This document shows, piece by piece, positions 26,630-34,314 of a stretch of 64,000 nt of DNA. The stretch spans positions 1 to 64,000 of the forward strand of contig CATLGV010000021.1 in NCBI GenBank assembly GCA_949948735.1, written 5' to 3'. The notes below the pieces were generated by a model. The model was given only the letters and a program-made list of their open reading frames with translations, was not told where the DNA came from and searched no databases. The position numbers were made by a program, and so were the translations under genes. Origin of the DNA: an uncultured Lachnospiraceae bacterium (GTDB lineage Bacteria > Bacillota > Clostridia > Lachnospirales > Lachnospiraceae). The number at the start of each line of letters is the position of its first letter. Within the stretch, counting starts at the first letter, position 1.

Positions 26630-28240
26630 ATGAAAACAATCAACTTTGACGAACTGAATTTATGTAACGAGATTTTGCGCGGTGTGCGGGAGATGGGCTT
26701 TGAGGAGGCTTCCCCGATACAGGCGCAGGCAATACCGGTCGCAATGGAGGGCTGGGATATTATCGGGCAGGCGCAGACCGGAACCGGTAAAACGGCCGCG
26801 TTTGGCATCCCGATATTGGAAAAGGTAGGCCGCAGGAAGGACGTGAAGCACCCGCAGGTGCTGGTGCTGTGCCCGACAAGGGAGCTTGCGGTGCAGGCGG
26901 CGGAGGAAATCCGGAAGCTTGCAAAATATATGCACGGGGTGAAGGTGCTCCCGATTTACGGCGGGCAGGATATCAGCAAGCAGATTCGCGCGCTGAAGGG
27001 CACGCAGATTATTATCGGCACGCCGGGGCGTATTATGGATCATCTGCGCAGAAAGACAATCCGCTGCGACCACGTGGATACAATCGTGCTGGACGAGGCA
27101 GATGAGATGCTGAATATGGGCTTCCGTGAGGACATCGAGACGGTGCTGGAGTATATCCCGAATACGGAGCGCCAGACCATCCTGTTCTCCGCCACCATGC
27201 CCGGCCCCATTCTGGAAATCACCAAGAATTATCAGAAGCCGGATGCGAAGCTGATTAAGGTGGTAAAAAAGGAGCTGACGGTGCCCAAAATCGAGCAGTA
27301 TTATCTGGATGTGAAGCGCAAGGACAAGGTAGAGGTGCTCACAAGGCTGTTTGACTTCTACGAGCCGAAGCTTTCGCTGGTATTCTGCAATACCAAAAAG
27401 ATGGTGGACGACCTGACCGAGGTGCTCAAGGGCAGGGGGTACTTTGCGGAAGGGCTGCACGGCGATATGAGCCAGGCGCAGCGCGACCGTGTGATGAAGA
27501 GCTTCCGCAACGGCAAGACGGACATTCTGATTGCGACGGACGTTGCGGCGCGCGGGATTGACGTGGACGATGTGGAGGCGGTCTTTAATTTCGACATTCC
27601 GCAGGACGACGAGTACTATGTACACCGTATCGGGCGTACCGGCCGTGCGGGCCGTACCGGCCGTTCCTTCACCTTTGTAAGGGGGAAGGAGGTCTACAAG
27701 CTAAAGGACATCATGCGTTACGCAAAGACGAAGATTTACGCGATGCCCGTGCCTTCCCTGAACGACGTCAACCATGTGAAAATCGAGAAGATTATGGATA
27801 AAATCGGAGCCATGATCGAAGAGGAGGATTTGACGGCCATGATCAATACGATTGAGCGGCAGGTCAACGAGTCCGACTATACCGCGATGGACATCGCCGC
27901 GGCGTTTCTCAAGCTGTATATGGGGCAGTTCAATGAAAACAGCGAGGCGGCCGGCGCAGGCGCCGACTTTGACTTTGAAAATACGGGCGCCGAGGAGGAA
28001 GGCATGGTGCGTCTGTTTATCAATATCGGCAAGGCGCAGAAGGTAAAGCCCAAGGATATTCTGGGCGCGATTGCGGGAGAGGCAAATATCCCCGGAAATC
28101 TTGTGGGCGCAATCGACCTGTACGACAAGTATACCTTTGTCGAAGTGCCCAAGGAAAACGCGAGAGATGTATTAAAGGCGATGAAAAACGTAAAAATTAA
28201 GGGAAAGGCAATTAATATTGAGCCTGCTAACGCAAAATAG
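26630..28240 (+). CDS. DEAD-box RNA helicase (DeaD/CsdA-like) with DbpA-type RNA-binding domain
   Basis: 536 residues, AGGAAAGGAAACG before the ATG. Motifs in order: Q motif FEEASPIQAQAIP, Walker A AQTGTGKTAA, PTRELA, TPGRIMDHL, DEADEML, SATMP, then DVAARGIDVDDV and HRIGRTGRAGRTG. The C-terminal about 75 residues (MVRLFINIGKAQKVKPKDILGAIAGEANIPGNLVGAIDLYDKYTFVEVPK) are the DbpA/CsdA RNA-binding domain. Such helicases remodel rRNA during ribosome assembly and in the cold. The leader with a terminator suggests attenuation control. Confidence 0.94.
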   Translation: MKTINFDELNLCNEILRGVREMGFEEASPIQAQAIPVAMEGWDIIGQAQTGTGKTAAFGIPILEKVGRRKDVKHPQVLVLCPTRELAVQAAEEIRKLAKYMHGVKVLPIYGGQDISKQIRALKGTQIIIGTPGRIMDHLRRKTIRCDHVDTIVLDEADEMLNMGFREDIETVLEYIPNTERQTILFSATMPGPILEITKNYQKPDAKLIKVVKKELTVPKIEQYYLDVKRKDKVEVLTRLFDFYEPKLSLVFCNTKKMVDDLTEVLKGRGYFAEGLHGDMSQAQRDRVMKSFRNGKTDILIATDVAARGIDVDDVEAVFNFDIPQDDEYYVHRIGRTGRAGRTGRSFTFVRGKEVYKLKDIMRYAKTKIYAMPVPSLNDVNHVKIEKIMDKIGAMIEEEDLTAMINTIERQVNESDYTAMDIAAAFLKLYMGQFNENSEAAGAGADFDFENTGAEEEGMVRLFINIGKAQKVKPKDILGAIAGEANIPGNLVGAIDLYDKYTFVEVPKENARDVLKAMKNVKIKGKAINIEPANAK

Positions 28241-28268
28241 CAAAGAGTATGATCTGCGCTTGTTCCGT

Positions 28269-28754
28269 CTATTTAATCGTATCTGCTAACAGGGACAGAA
28301 AGGCTTTCTCTGTGCCCTCCTGAAAGCCTTTTTTATCAAGCGCCAGCGTCATGCTTCCCTTTATGAAAAGCACAATCAGATTTCTGGTTTGGATATAGCT
28401 TTCGACGTCTGAAAACTGAATGCGGTTATTCCCCTTTGGGGAAGTAACACAAATATCCTCGCCAACCTCCACGCGATAGGATAAGGGCAGGCTGCGAAAC
28501 AGGACGTCGACTCGCTCCTGCTCCAGTTGAATCGCTTTCTTTCTCTTGAGCCTGAATAGCACCATGATCAAAACCGGGGCAAGCTCAGCCAACAAAAGGA
28601 CGGGCCGTTTCGCAACGATTGACAGCACTGCAAGCAGAATGATTACCATCAACATGGAGCGGTATCCGGCCTTAAACTTGTAATCCCACCATGCTCCTAC
28701 GCTTTCCTCGAGAATATCCGGCGTGTATTCATACTCATTGACAAAATGCGGCAT
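28269..28754 (-). CDS. YcxB-like membrane protein
   Basis: 161 residues; GGAGGAAACGAT precedes ATG 28754 on the minus strand. Two adjacent hydrophobic segments (about 36-70) follow a short N-terminal beta region. The C-terminal part, YRVEVGEDICVTSPKGNNRIQFSDVESYIQTRNLIVLFIKGSMTLALDKKGF, has the PH-like pattern of the YcxB-like family. These are small membrane proteins of unknown role, common in clostridia. It is convergent with the helicase gene, with only 28 bases between them. Confidence 0.75.
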   Translation of the reverse strand: MPHFVNEYEYTPDILEESVGAWWDYKFKAGYRSMLMVIILLAVLSIVAKRPVLLLAELAPVLIMVLFRLKRKKAIQLEQERVDVLFRSLPLSYRVEVGEDICVTSPKGNNRIQFSDVESYIQTRNLIVLFIKGSMTLALDKKGFQEGTEKAFLSLLADTIK

Positions 28755-28787
28755 ATCGTTTCCTCCATATTCTGAATTATACATTAG

Positions 28788-28816
28788 ATTATAAGATATT
28801 TGTCCATCCTCTGCAA
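28788..28816 (-). promoter_or_regulatory. Sigma-A-like promoter for the YcxB-like gene
   Basis: On the minus strand TTGCAG, 17 bases, TATAAT. The -10 box lies 33 bases upstream of the start codon. Confidence 0.65.
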
Positions 28817-28920
28817 CGCTTATTTAGGGGCGCACATCCATATATTCCCGGGAGCAGCGGGCCAAACGGCTGCCTGCGGGCATTCGATTTAAATCCACAA
28901 TCATAGTATATACCCGGGAT

Positions 28921-28948
28921 TTGAAAAGCTGATAAAAAATGATATAAT
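28921..28948 (+). promoter_or_regulatory. Sigma-A-like promoter for the Fpg/Nei-like gene
   Basis: TTGAAA, 16 bases, TATAAT, followed by a leader of about 80 bases. Confidence 0.6.
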
Positions 28949-29037
28949 ATACAATAAAGCAGACGCAACAGATTCCGGGAAGCGCGGAAGACGGGACCGG
29001 ATATATAAGCCGCAGGAGGCAGTTGGGAGGAAATAAC

Positions 29038-29865
29038 ATGTTAGAATTACCGGAGAGCTATACAATATCCAGGCAGATAAAGAAGAGCCTGACTGGAAAG
29101 AAAATAAGTAAGATTGAAGTCTTACAAACACCGCACCGGTTTGCGTTTTTCCATGGGGATACGGAGGGCTATGGAGATTTATTGAAAGGACAGACTGTTA
29201 TGGACGCGGCCTGTCATGGCGGTATGATTGAAATGGATACGGAGGACTGTATGATAGCGCTTTCCGACGGCGCGTATCCTAAATATTATGAGAATAAAAA
29301 GAAATTTCCCAAAAAGCATCAATTGGCCATTTATTTTGATGATGAAACGGCGGTTTTTGTGTCAATACAGATGTATGGGATTATCTTTATCTTTCCGAAG
29401 GGGAAGTGCACGGAGGGCTATTATATATCATCCAGCAGTAAGATAAACCCGCTGTGTGATGCGTTTACCTTTGAATATTTTCGGAGTCTCTATCTGGATA
29501 ACCATAAAAAATTAAGCGCAAAGGCGTTCCTTGCCACAGAGCAGAGAATACCGGGTCTTGGAAACGGCGTATTGCAGGACATCCTGTGGGACGCCGGCAT
29601 AGATCCACGCTTTGACATGAGAGAAGCGTCCGAGGCAGACTTTACGGCGCTGTATACCTCCGTAAAGAAGGTGCTAAAAGAAATGTGTGAAAAAGGCGGC
29701 CGGGATACGGAAAAGGACTTATTTGGACAGAAGGGAGGATATATTACCCGGTTAAGCAAAAATACATTGTTCGAGCCCTGCATCAAATGCGGACATGAAA
29801 TCCATAAAGCAAATTTTATGGGCGGGACAGTGTATTATTGTGAGAATTGTCAAAAGAAGCAGTGA
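29038..29865 (+). CDS. Fpg/Nei-family DNA glycosylase-like protein lacking the N-terminal proline
   Basis: 275 residues; GGGAGGAAATAAC fixes ATG 29038. The N-terminus MLELPESYTISRQIKKSLTGK aligns with the Fpg start MPELPEV, keeping Glu3 but with Leu in place of the catalytic Pro2. The helix-two-turn-helix region EQRIPGLGNGVLQDILWDAGIDP and a C-terminal zinc ribbon (CIKCGHEIHKANFMGGTVYYCENCQ) are intact. Fpg/Nei enzymes remove oxidized bases by using Pro as nucleophile and cutting the backbone. Loss of Pro should alter or abolish the lyase chemistry. Annotated relatives are usually called endonuclease VIII; actual activity is uncertain. Confidence 0.8.
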   Translation: MLELPESYTISRQIKKSLTGKKISKIEVLQTPHRFAFFHGDTEGYGDLLKGQTVMDAACHGGMIEMDTEDCMIALSDGAYPKYYENKKKFPKKHQLAIYFDDETAVFVSIQMYGIIFIFPKGKCTEGYYISSSSKINPLCDAFTFEYFRSLYLDNHKKLSAKAFLATEQRIPGLGNGVLQDILWDAGIDPRFDMREASEADFTALYTSVKKVLKEMCEKGGRDTEKDLFGQKGGYITRLSKNTLFEPCIKCGHEIHKANFMGGTVYYCENCQKKQ

Positions 29866-29920
29866 AAACGCGATGCGAAGAGCCGGAGAAAACAGCCTGG
29901 CTTCTGACAGGGAGGTCATT

Positions 29921-30559
29921 ATGAAATACGCCGATATTGTAAATACTTTAAGGGAGGTTGGGCAAAACAACTCCAGAGAGTGGTACATGGAGCACAGGGA
30001 GCTTTTTAAAGAAATCCATATGGTTTTAAATGATATGTATTTTAAAGTGGGTAATAAGCTGCGCGAGGAGGCGGAAATAGATATCGCCCCCGCAAAAAGC
30101 ATATCAAGGCCGTACAACGACCAGCGATTCGGCAATAAGCCGTATTTAAAAGAGGCGTTGTGGATAACCTTTCAGTCAAACGCCGTTCCTGCGCCTGCGT
30201 TTTTCACGGAGTTTTCGCCCTTTGGGATACGGACGGGCATGGGATATTATGCCGCAACGCCCGCACAGATGAGGGATCTGAGAAAGAAGATTGACGATGC
30301 GCCGGAGGTGTTTTCGGACAGGATAGAGGAGGCGCTGGCGGATAAGGATATCGAGATGATCGGGGAAGCGTACAGGAAAAAATTTGCGTCCGATTATGAA
30401 GGCGTGCTGGAGAAATTATACAATTATAAAAGCGTTTATTTTCAGAAAATTGTTCCGGCGGATGATTGGGAGCGCCTTGAGCAGATTTCGACGGATACTT
30501 TTTCGAAGCTCGCCCCGCTTTACAGGCTGTTCCGGTCCTGCCAGGGAAATGCCGATTAA
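29921..30559 (+). CDS. DUF2461-family protein
   Basis: 212 residues; CAGGGAGGTCATT precedes ATG 29921. Matches the DUF2461 pattern: NNSREWYMEHRELFKEI near the start, then SISRPYNDQRFGNKPYLKEALWITF and FFTEFSPFGIRTGMGYYAATPAQMRDLRKKI. The family function is unknown. It is widespread in bacteria and some fungi. It sits 55 bases after the Fpg-like gene and may be co-transcribed with it. Confidence 0.8.
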   Translation: MKYADIVNTLREVGQNNSREWYMEHRELFKEIHMVLNDMYFKVGNKLREEAEIDIAPAKSISRPYNDQRFGNKPYLKEALWITFQSNAVPAPAFFTEFSPFGIRTGMGYYAATPAQMRDLRKKIDDAPEVFSDRIEEALADKDIEMIGEAYRKKFASDYEGVLEKLYNYKSVYFQKIVPADDWERLEQISTDTFSKLAPLYRLFRSCQGNAD

Positions 30560-30593
30560 AGCGTTTACTCGGAGCTTTTGGTACAGGAATATA

Positions 30594-30622
30594 TTGACGG
30601 CACCCCGGCTTAAGCTTATAAT
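30594..30622 (+). promoter_or_regulatory. Sigma-A-like promoter for the LytTR two-component operon
   Basis: TTGACG, 17 bases, TATAAT; the -10 box lies 45 bases upstream of the response regulator start. Confidence 0.75.
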
Positions 30623-30666
30623 TTATCCACACAGGGACAGAAAATCATCCGCCAAAGGAGCGGTAT

Positions 30667-31419
30667 TTGAGGGGCGTGGCAGAGGATATGCGGGTAGCAG
30701 TTTGTGATGATGAGACGGCGCAGCAGCAGCTGATGGAAAAATATCTGAGAGAGTGGGGCGGGCAGCGCGGCATTCGGATGGATACCGTAATGTTTCCGGA
30801 CGGGGAGAGCCTGCTGTTTGCATGGGAAGAGGACAAGGCGTTTGACCTGTTGATTCTGGATATAGAGATGCGCAAAATAAACGGTATGGCGCTTGCGCGG
30901 GAGATTCGCAGGACGGACGCGACGGTACCGATATTGTTCGTCACGGGCTATGACGAATATATGGCGCAGGGCTATGAGGTTTCGGCGCTCCATTATCTGT
31001 TGAAGCCTGTGAGCAGGGAGAAGCTTTTCGGAACGCTTGACCGTCTGCAGGACAGTGTCAGAAGCGAGGACAAATTCCTCTTTAAGATAGGGGAGGCAGC
31101 GGTATCGCTGCTGGAATCCAGAATCTGGTATATCGAGGCCTGCGCGCACAAATGCATTCTTTATACGGAAGATGCGCACTATGAGCTGCGCCGGAGCATT
31201 ACGGAGATAGAGGCGTATCTGACGAAATCGGCGCAGAAGAGCACGCCGGCGTTCATGCGCTGTCATCGTTCTTATCTCGTCAATCTCCGACACATATCCG
31301 GTATTGCAAAAAATGATCTGATACTGGATAATGGAGTCAGGCTTCCTGTCAGCAGGAATGCCTATAAGGAGATGAATGAGGCGTTTATTCAGCGGCATGT
31401 AAAAGAACCGCGCGAATAG
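30667..31419 (+). CDS. LytTR-family response regulator (AgrA-like)
   Basis: 250 residues from a TTG start 6 bases after AAAGGAG; the ATG at 30688 has a poorly spaced site. The receiver domain has the acidic pair in VAVCDDE, the phospho-acceptor Asp in DLLILDIEMRKINGM, and the LKPVSREKLF lysine. The C-terminal LytTR domain spans FKIGEAAVSLLESRIWYIEACAHKCILYTEDAHYELRRSITEIEAYL and FMRCHRSYLVNLRHISGI. LytTR regulators bind paired 9-bp repeats. It is followed by its GHKL kinase gene and probably regulates nearby transport genes. Confidence 0.9.
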   Translation: MRGVAEDMRVAVCDDETAQQQLMEKYLREWGGQRGIRMDTVMFPDGESLLFAWEEDKAFDLLILDIEMRKINGMALAREIRRTDATVPILFVTGYDEYMAQGYEVSALHYLLKPVSREKLFGTLDRLQDSVRSEDKFLFKIGEAAVSLLESRIWYIEACAHKCILYTEDAHYELRRSITEIEAYLTKSAQKSTPAFMRCHRSYLVNLRHISGIAKNDLILDNGVRLPVSRNAYKEMNEAFIQRHVKEPRE

Positions 31420-31463
31420 GACGCCTGGCCATACCGGTATAGAAGGAGAGGCAGGTTATTCAA

Positions 31464-32225
31464 ATGGGGGGGATATTTTATCCGGTTATCGCGGGAATTG
31501 TGCTTTTGATTGCCGCCAATCTGGCTGCATGGCTTTTGCTTCTGCCCCGGATTGTCAATCGGAAAATCAGCCGGTTCCAGAATGAACTGGTAAATTGTCA
31601 TTATGATGAGGTCGACGTGATGTACCGCAAAATGCGGGGATGGCGGCATGATTATCACAATCATATTCAGGCGCTTAAGGCATATATGGAGCTTGCGCAG
31701 TACGACGAGGTAAAGAAGTATATCGATATGCTGGAGGAGGATCTGAGTGCGGTAGACACGGTGCTGCGCACGGGAAACGTTATGGTGGACGCTATTCTCA
31801 ACAGCAAGCTGACCCTGATTCGCGAAAAGGGGATTGACGTATGCGCGACGGCGGTCGTGCCGGAGGACATTGCCGTTTCCGGCGTTGATTTATCCGTGCT
31901 TATCGGGAATCTGCTGGATAACGCGATGGAAGCGTGTATGCGGATTCCCGATGAGGAGAGACGTTTCATCCGCATATATATCGATATTGTCAAAAAGCAG
32001 CTCTACATCTGCGTCACAAACACCATGGCCGGGCGGGCGGTAAAAACGGCCGGTATTTTTCGAACGACTAAGACGGGTGACGGAAGCGAGCCGCGTGTTC
32101 ACGGCTTTGGCCTGATCAGCATTGACCGCATTGTATCAAAATACAACGGATATATAAACAGACAGACGGAAGACGGCGTATTTGCAACTGAGGTGATGCT
32201 GCCGCTCTCCCCGCTTCAGACATAA
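31464..32225 (+). CDS. GHKL-family sensor histidine kinase (AgrC-like), short sensor
   Basis: 253 residues, AGAAGGAGAGG upstream of the ATG. One membrane helix at residues about 5-27 is the only sensor element; most AgrC relatives have five to seven. The dimerization/phosphoacceptor motif is RKMRGWRHDYHNHIQALKAYMEL, and the GHKL ATPase has the N-box IGNLLDNAMEACMRIP and G-box HGFGLISIDRIVSKYNGYI. It would phosphorylate the LytTR regulator encoded 44 bases upstream. The minimal sensor suggests that another protein supplies the signal or that it detects membrane state. Confidence 0.88.
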   Translation: MGGIFYPVIAGIVLLIAANLAAWLLLLPRIVNRKISRFQNELVNCHYDEVDVMYRKMRGWRHDYHNHIQALKAYMELAQYDEVKKYIDMLEEDLSAVDTVLRTGNVMVDAILNSKLTLIREKGIDVCATAVVPEDIAVSGVDLSVLIGNLLDNAMEACMRIPDEERRFIRIYIDIVKKQLYICVTNTMAGRAVKTAGIFRTTKTGDGSEPRVHGFGLISIDRIVSKYNGYINRQTEDGVFATEVMLPLSPLQT

Positions 32226-32258
32226 AGAAACGCAGGCCGCCGGGCTTGCGTTTCTTTT
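32224..32258 (+). terminator. Terminator of the LytTR two-component operon
   Basis: AAAGAAACGCA pairs with TGCGTTTCTTT through a GC-rich inner stem (GGCC/GGGC) and ends in TTCTTTT. It starts 2 bases before the kinase stop end. Confidence 0.8.
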
Positions 32259-32357
32259 CGTGCATGTATTTCTACTACTCGTGCCAAAAGGATTATACGC
32301 AGAAATGTTATGATATGATAAGACGTGTAGGAATACGCATACGATTGAAGGGGAAAA

Positions 32358-32394
32358 GATTGAAAAATAAGTCTGATGACCTTATTTTTCAATC
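32358..32394 (+). promoter_or_regulatory. 14-bp perfect stem-loop upstream of the ABC exporter genes
   Basis: GATTGAAAAATAAG / CTTATTTTTCAATC with a 9-base loop, ending 33 bases before the ABC start. It has no trailing U run, so an operator or a leader structure is more likely than a simple terminator. Confidence 0.55.
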
Positions 32395-32427
32395 GGAAAT
32401 TTGTGACGCTTCGGAATGGAGGGAATT

Positions 32428-34314
32428 ATGTTTCATAATAATGCACGCATCGAGAAGAGCGCTGGAAAATACAGTGTCGCCAGTAATCTGTTGTACCATT
32501 TTAAGAACCTGCTCCGGTGGGAGCCGGGCCTGTTCTGGGCAGGTATGCTGCTGCCGATTCCGATGGTGCTGTCCAACATGGCGGGGAACTATCTGCCGGC
32601 GCTGATTGTACGGGGGCTTGAGGAGAAATGGGCGTTTGGCCCGTATCTGACGGGGATTGCCCTGCTCCTTGCGGGCATGTGGATATGCAATGTCCTGTTC
32701 GGCCTGGGAGAAGTCTACTGTGAGGAGGGCAGGGTTCTCTACAGCAGGCATTACATGATGCCCTATATTGAGAAGCGGATGTCTGTGGATTACGATAAGC
32801 TGGAGGAAAAGCGCTTTCAGGATAATTCCGGCATTGCGTATAACGCGATTTTTAACGGGCGGGGACTGCGTCAGGCGATTTACAATCTTCCGATGAGCAT
32901 CGCGCATCTTGTCCCTGCTGTGGTTTACGGGATTTTGCTGACGCGTATCAGCATATGGATTTTGGTGCTGGTGTGCGCAAGCGCCTATATCCAGATAAAG
33001 ATGCTGGCGTGGGCAAGGAAAAAGCACAGCGCGGAACAGCCTGTATTGTCCGATTACGCCAAAAAGATGGAGTACCTGACGACACAGACGACCGACCCGC
33101 CGGCGGGAAAGGATATCCGGCTGTATCATATGGCGGAGTGGCTGATGAGCCGCTACGAGAAGACGCTGGACGCCATGAACAAAAAATTCGAGGAGGTGCA
33201 CATCTGGTATTTCCGGCGCGGCCTCACGGACGCGGCGCTGGATCTTCTGCGCAACGGCATCGTATATCTGTATTTGATTTATCTGGTGACGCAGGGCACA
33301 CTGAGCGTTTCGGAATTTGTGCTGTACTTCGGATTCTGTAACAGCTTTGCGTCCCTGAGCTTTGTAGGGTTGCGCGAGATGCTGCACATCGGTATTATCA
33401 GCAATACCTTCAACGGCATACGGGAGTTTCTGGAAGCGCCCGATCACAGGAACGGGGATGAAAGGCTTGCGGACGCGCAGATAGCGGACTTTCGCAAAAA
33501 AGCGGCGACCGTGGAGCTGCGGGATGTAAGCTTTACTTACCCGGGAAGCGAACAGCCGATTATCTCCCATATGAATCTGAAGATTACCGAAGGGGAAAAG
33601 CTTGCGATTATCGGGTTAAACGGCGCGGGCAAGACGACGCTGGTAAAACTGATTTGCGGCTTTTACCAGCCGACGGAGGGAGAAATCCTCTTTAACGGAA
33701 TCAATGTGGAGCGCTTTGAGCGGCGGCAGTATTACAGCCTGATATCCGTGCTGTTCCAGGACTATGTGCTGCTTCCGGTCACAGTGCGGGAAAATATTTC
33801 CTCGCTTCCGCCTGACAGGACGGATGAGGAAGCGCTTGTCCGGGCGATGAAGCGGGCGGATTTTCTGGAACGCTATGAACGTCTGCCGGATAAGGGAGAC
33901 AGCCTTCTGGGACGCGAAATCAACGAGAACGCAGTGGATTTCTCCGGCGGCGAACGGCAGAAGCTTTTGCTCTCACGCGCGCTCTATAAGGAAGCGCCGC
34001 TGCTCATTCTGGACGAGCCGACGGCGGCGCTCGACCCGATTTCGGAGAATGAGATTTACATGAAATACGGTGAGGCGACGGCAGGGAGGACCTCCGTTTA
34101 TATTTCGCACAGGCTGTCCAGCACGCGGTTCTGCGACCGCATTATCCTGCTGGAGGACGGGCAGATTGCCGAGAGCGGGACGCACGATTCCCTGATGGCG
34201 GCGAACGGAAAGTACGCAAATCTCTATGAGCTGCAAAGCCAGTATTACAGAGATGAGGAAAAGGAAAAGCAGCGCCGCAGGGATATGGGAGAGGAGGTTT
34301 GTGAAAATGAGTGA
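32428..34314 (+). CDS. ABC exporter half-transporter (permease plus ATPase), first of a pair
   Basis: 628 residues; GGAGGGAATT fixes ATG 32428. An N-terminal six-helix membrane domain (about 25-320) is fused to an ATPase with Walker A IIGLNGAGKTTLVKLI, Q-loop SVLFQDY, signature VDFSGGERQKLL, Walker B LLILDEPTAALD and the H-loop ISHRLSS. This type exports peptides, lipids or drugs. It overlaps the next, homologous gene (ATGAGTGA), so the two probably form a heterodimer. It sits downstream of a LytTR two-component system, a frequent pairing for peptide export or resistance. Substrate unknown. Confidence 0.9.
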   Translation: MFHNNARIEKSAGKYSVASNLLYHFKNLLRWEPGLFWAGMLLPIPMVLSNMAGNYLPALIVRGLEEKWAFGPYLTGIALLLAGMWICNVLFGLGEVYCEEGRVLYSRHYMMPYIEKRMSVDYDKLEEKRFQDNSGIAYNAIFNGRGLRQAIYNLPMSIAHLVPAVVYGILLTRISIWILVLVCASAYIQIKMLAWARKKHSAEQPVLSDYAKKMEYLTTQTTDPPAGKDIRLYHMAEWLMSRYEKTLDAMNKKFEEVHIWYFRRGLTDAALDLLRNGIVYLYLIYLVTQGTLSVSEFVLYFGFCNSFASLSFVGLREMLHIGIISNTFNGIREFLEAPDHRNGDERLADAQIADFRKKAATVELRDVSFTYPGSEQPIISHMNLKITEGEKLAIIGLNGAGKTTLVKLICGFYQPTEGEILFNGINVERFERRQYYSLISVLFQDYVLLPVTVRENISSLPPDRTDEEALVRAMKRADFLERYERLPDKGDSLLGREINENAVDFSGGERQKLLLSRALYKEAPLLILDEPTAALDPISENEIYMKYGEATAGRTSVYISHRLSSTRFCDRIILLEDGQIAESGTHDSLMAANGKYANLYELQSQYYRDEEKEKQRRRDMGEEVCENE

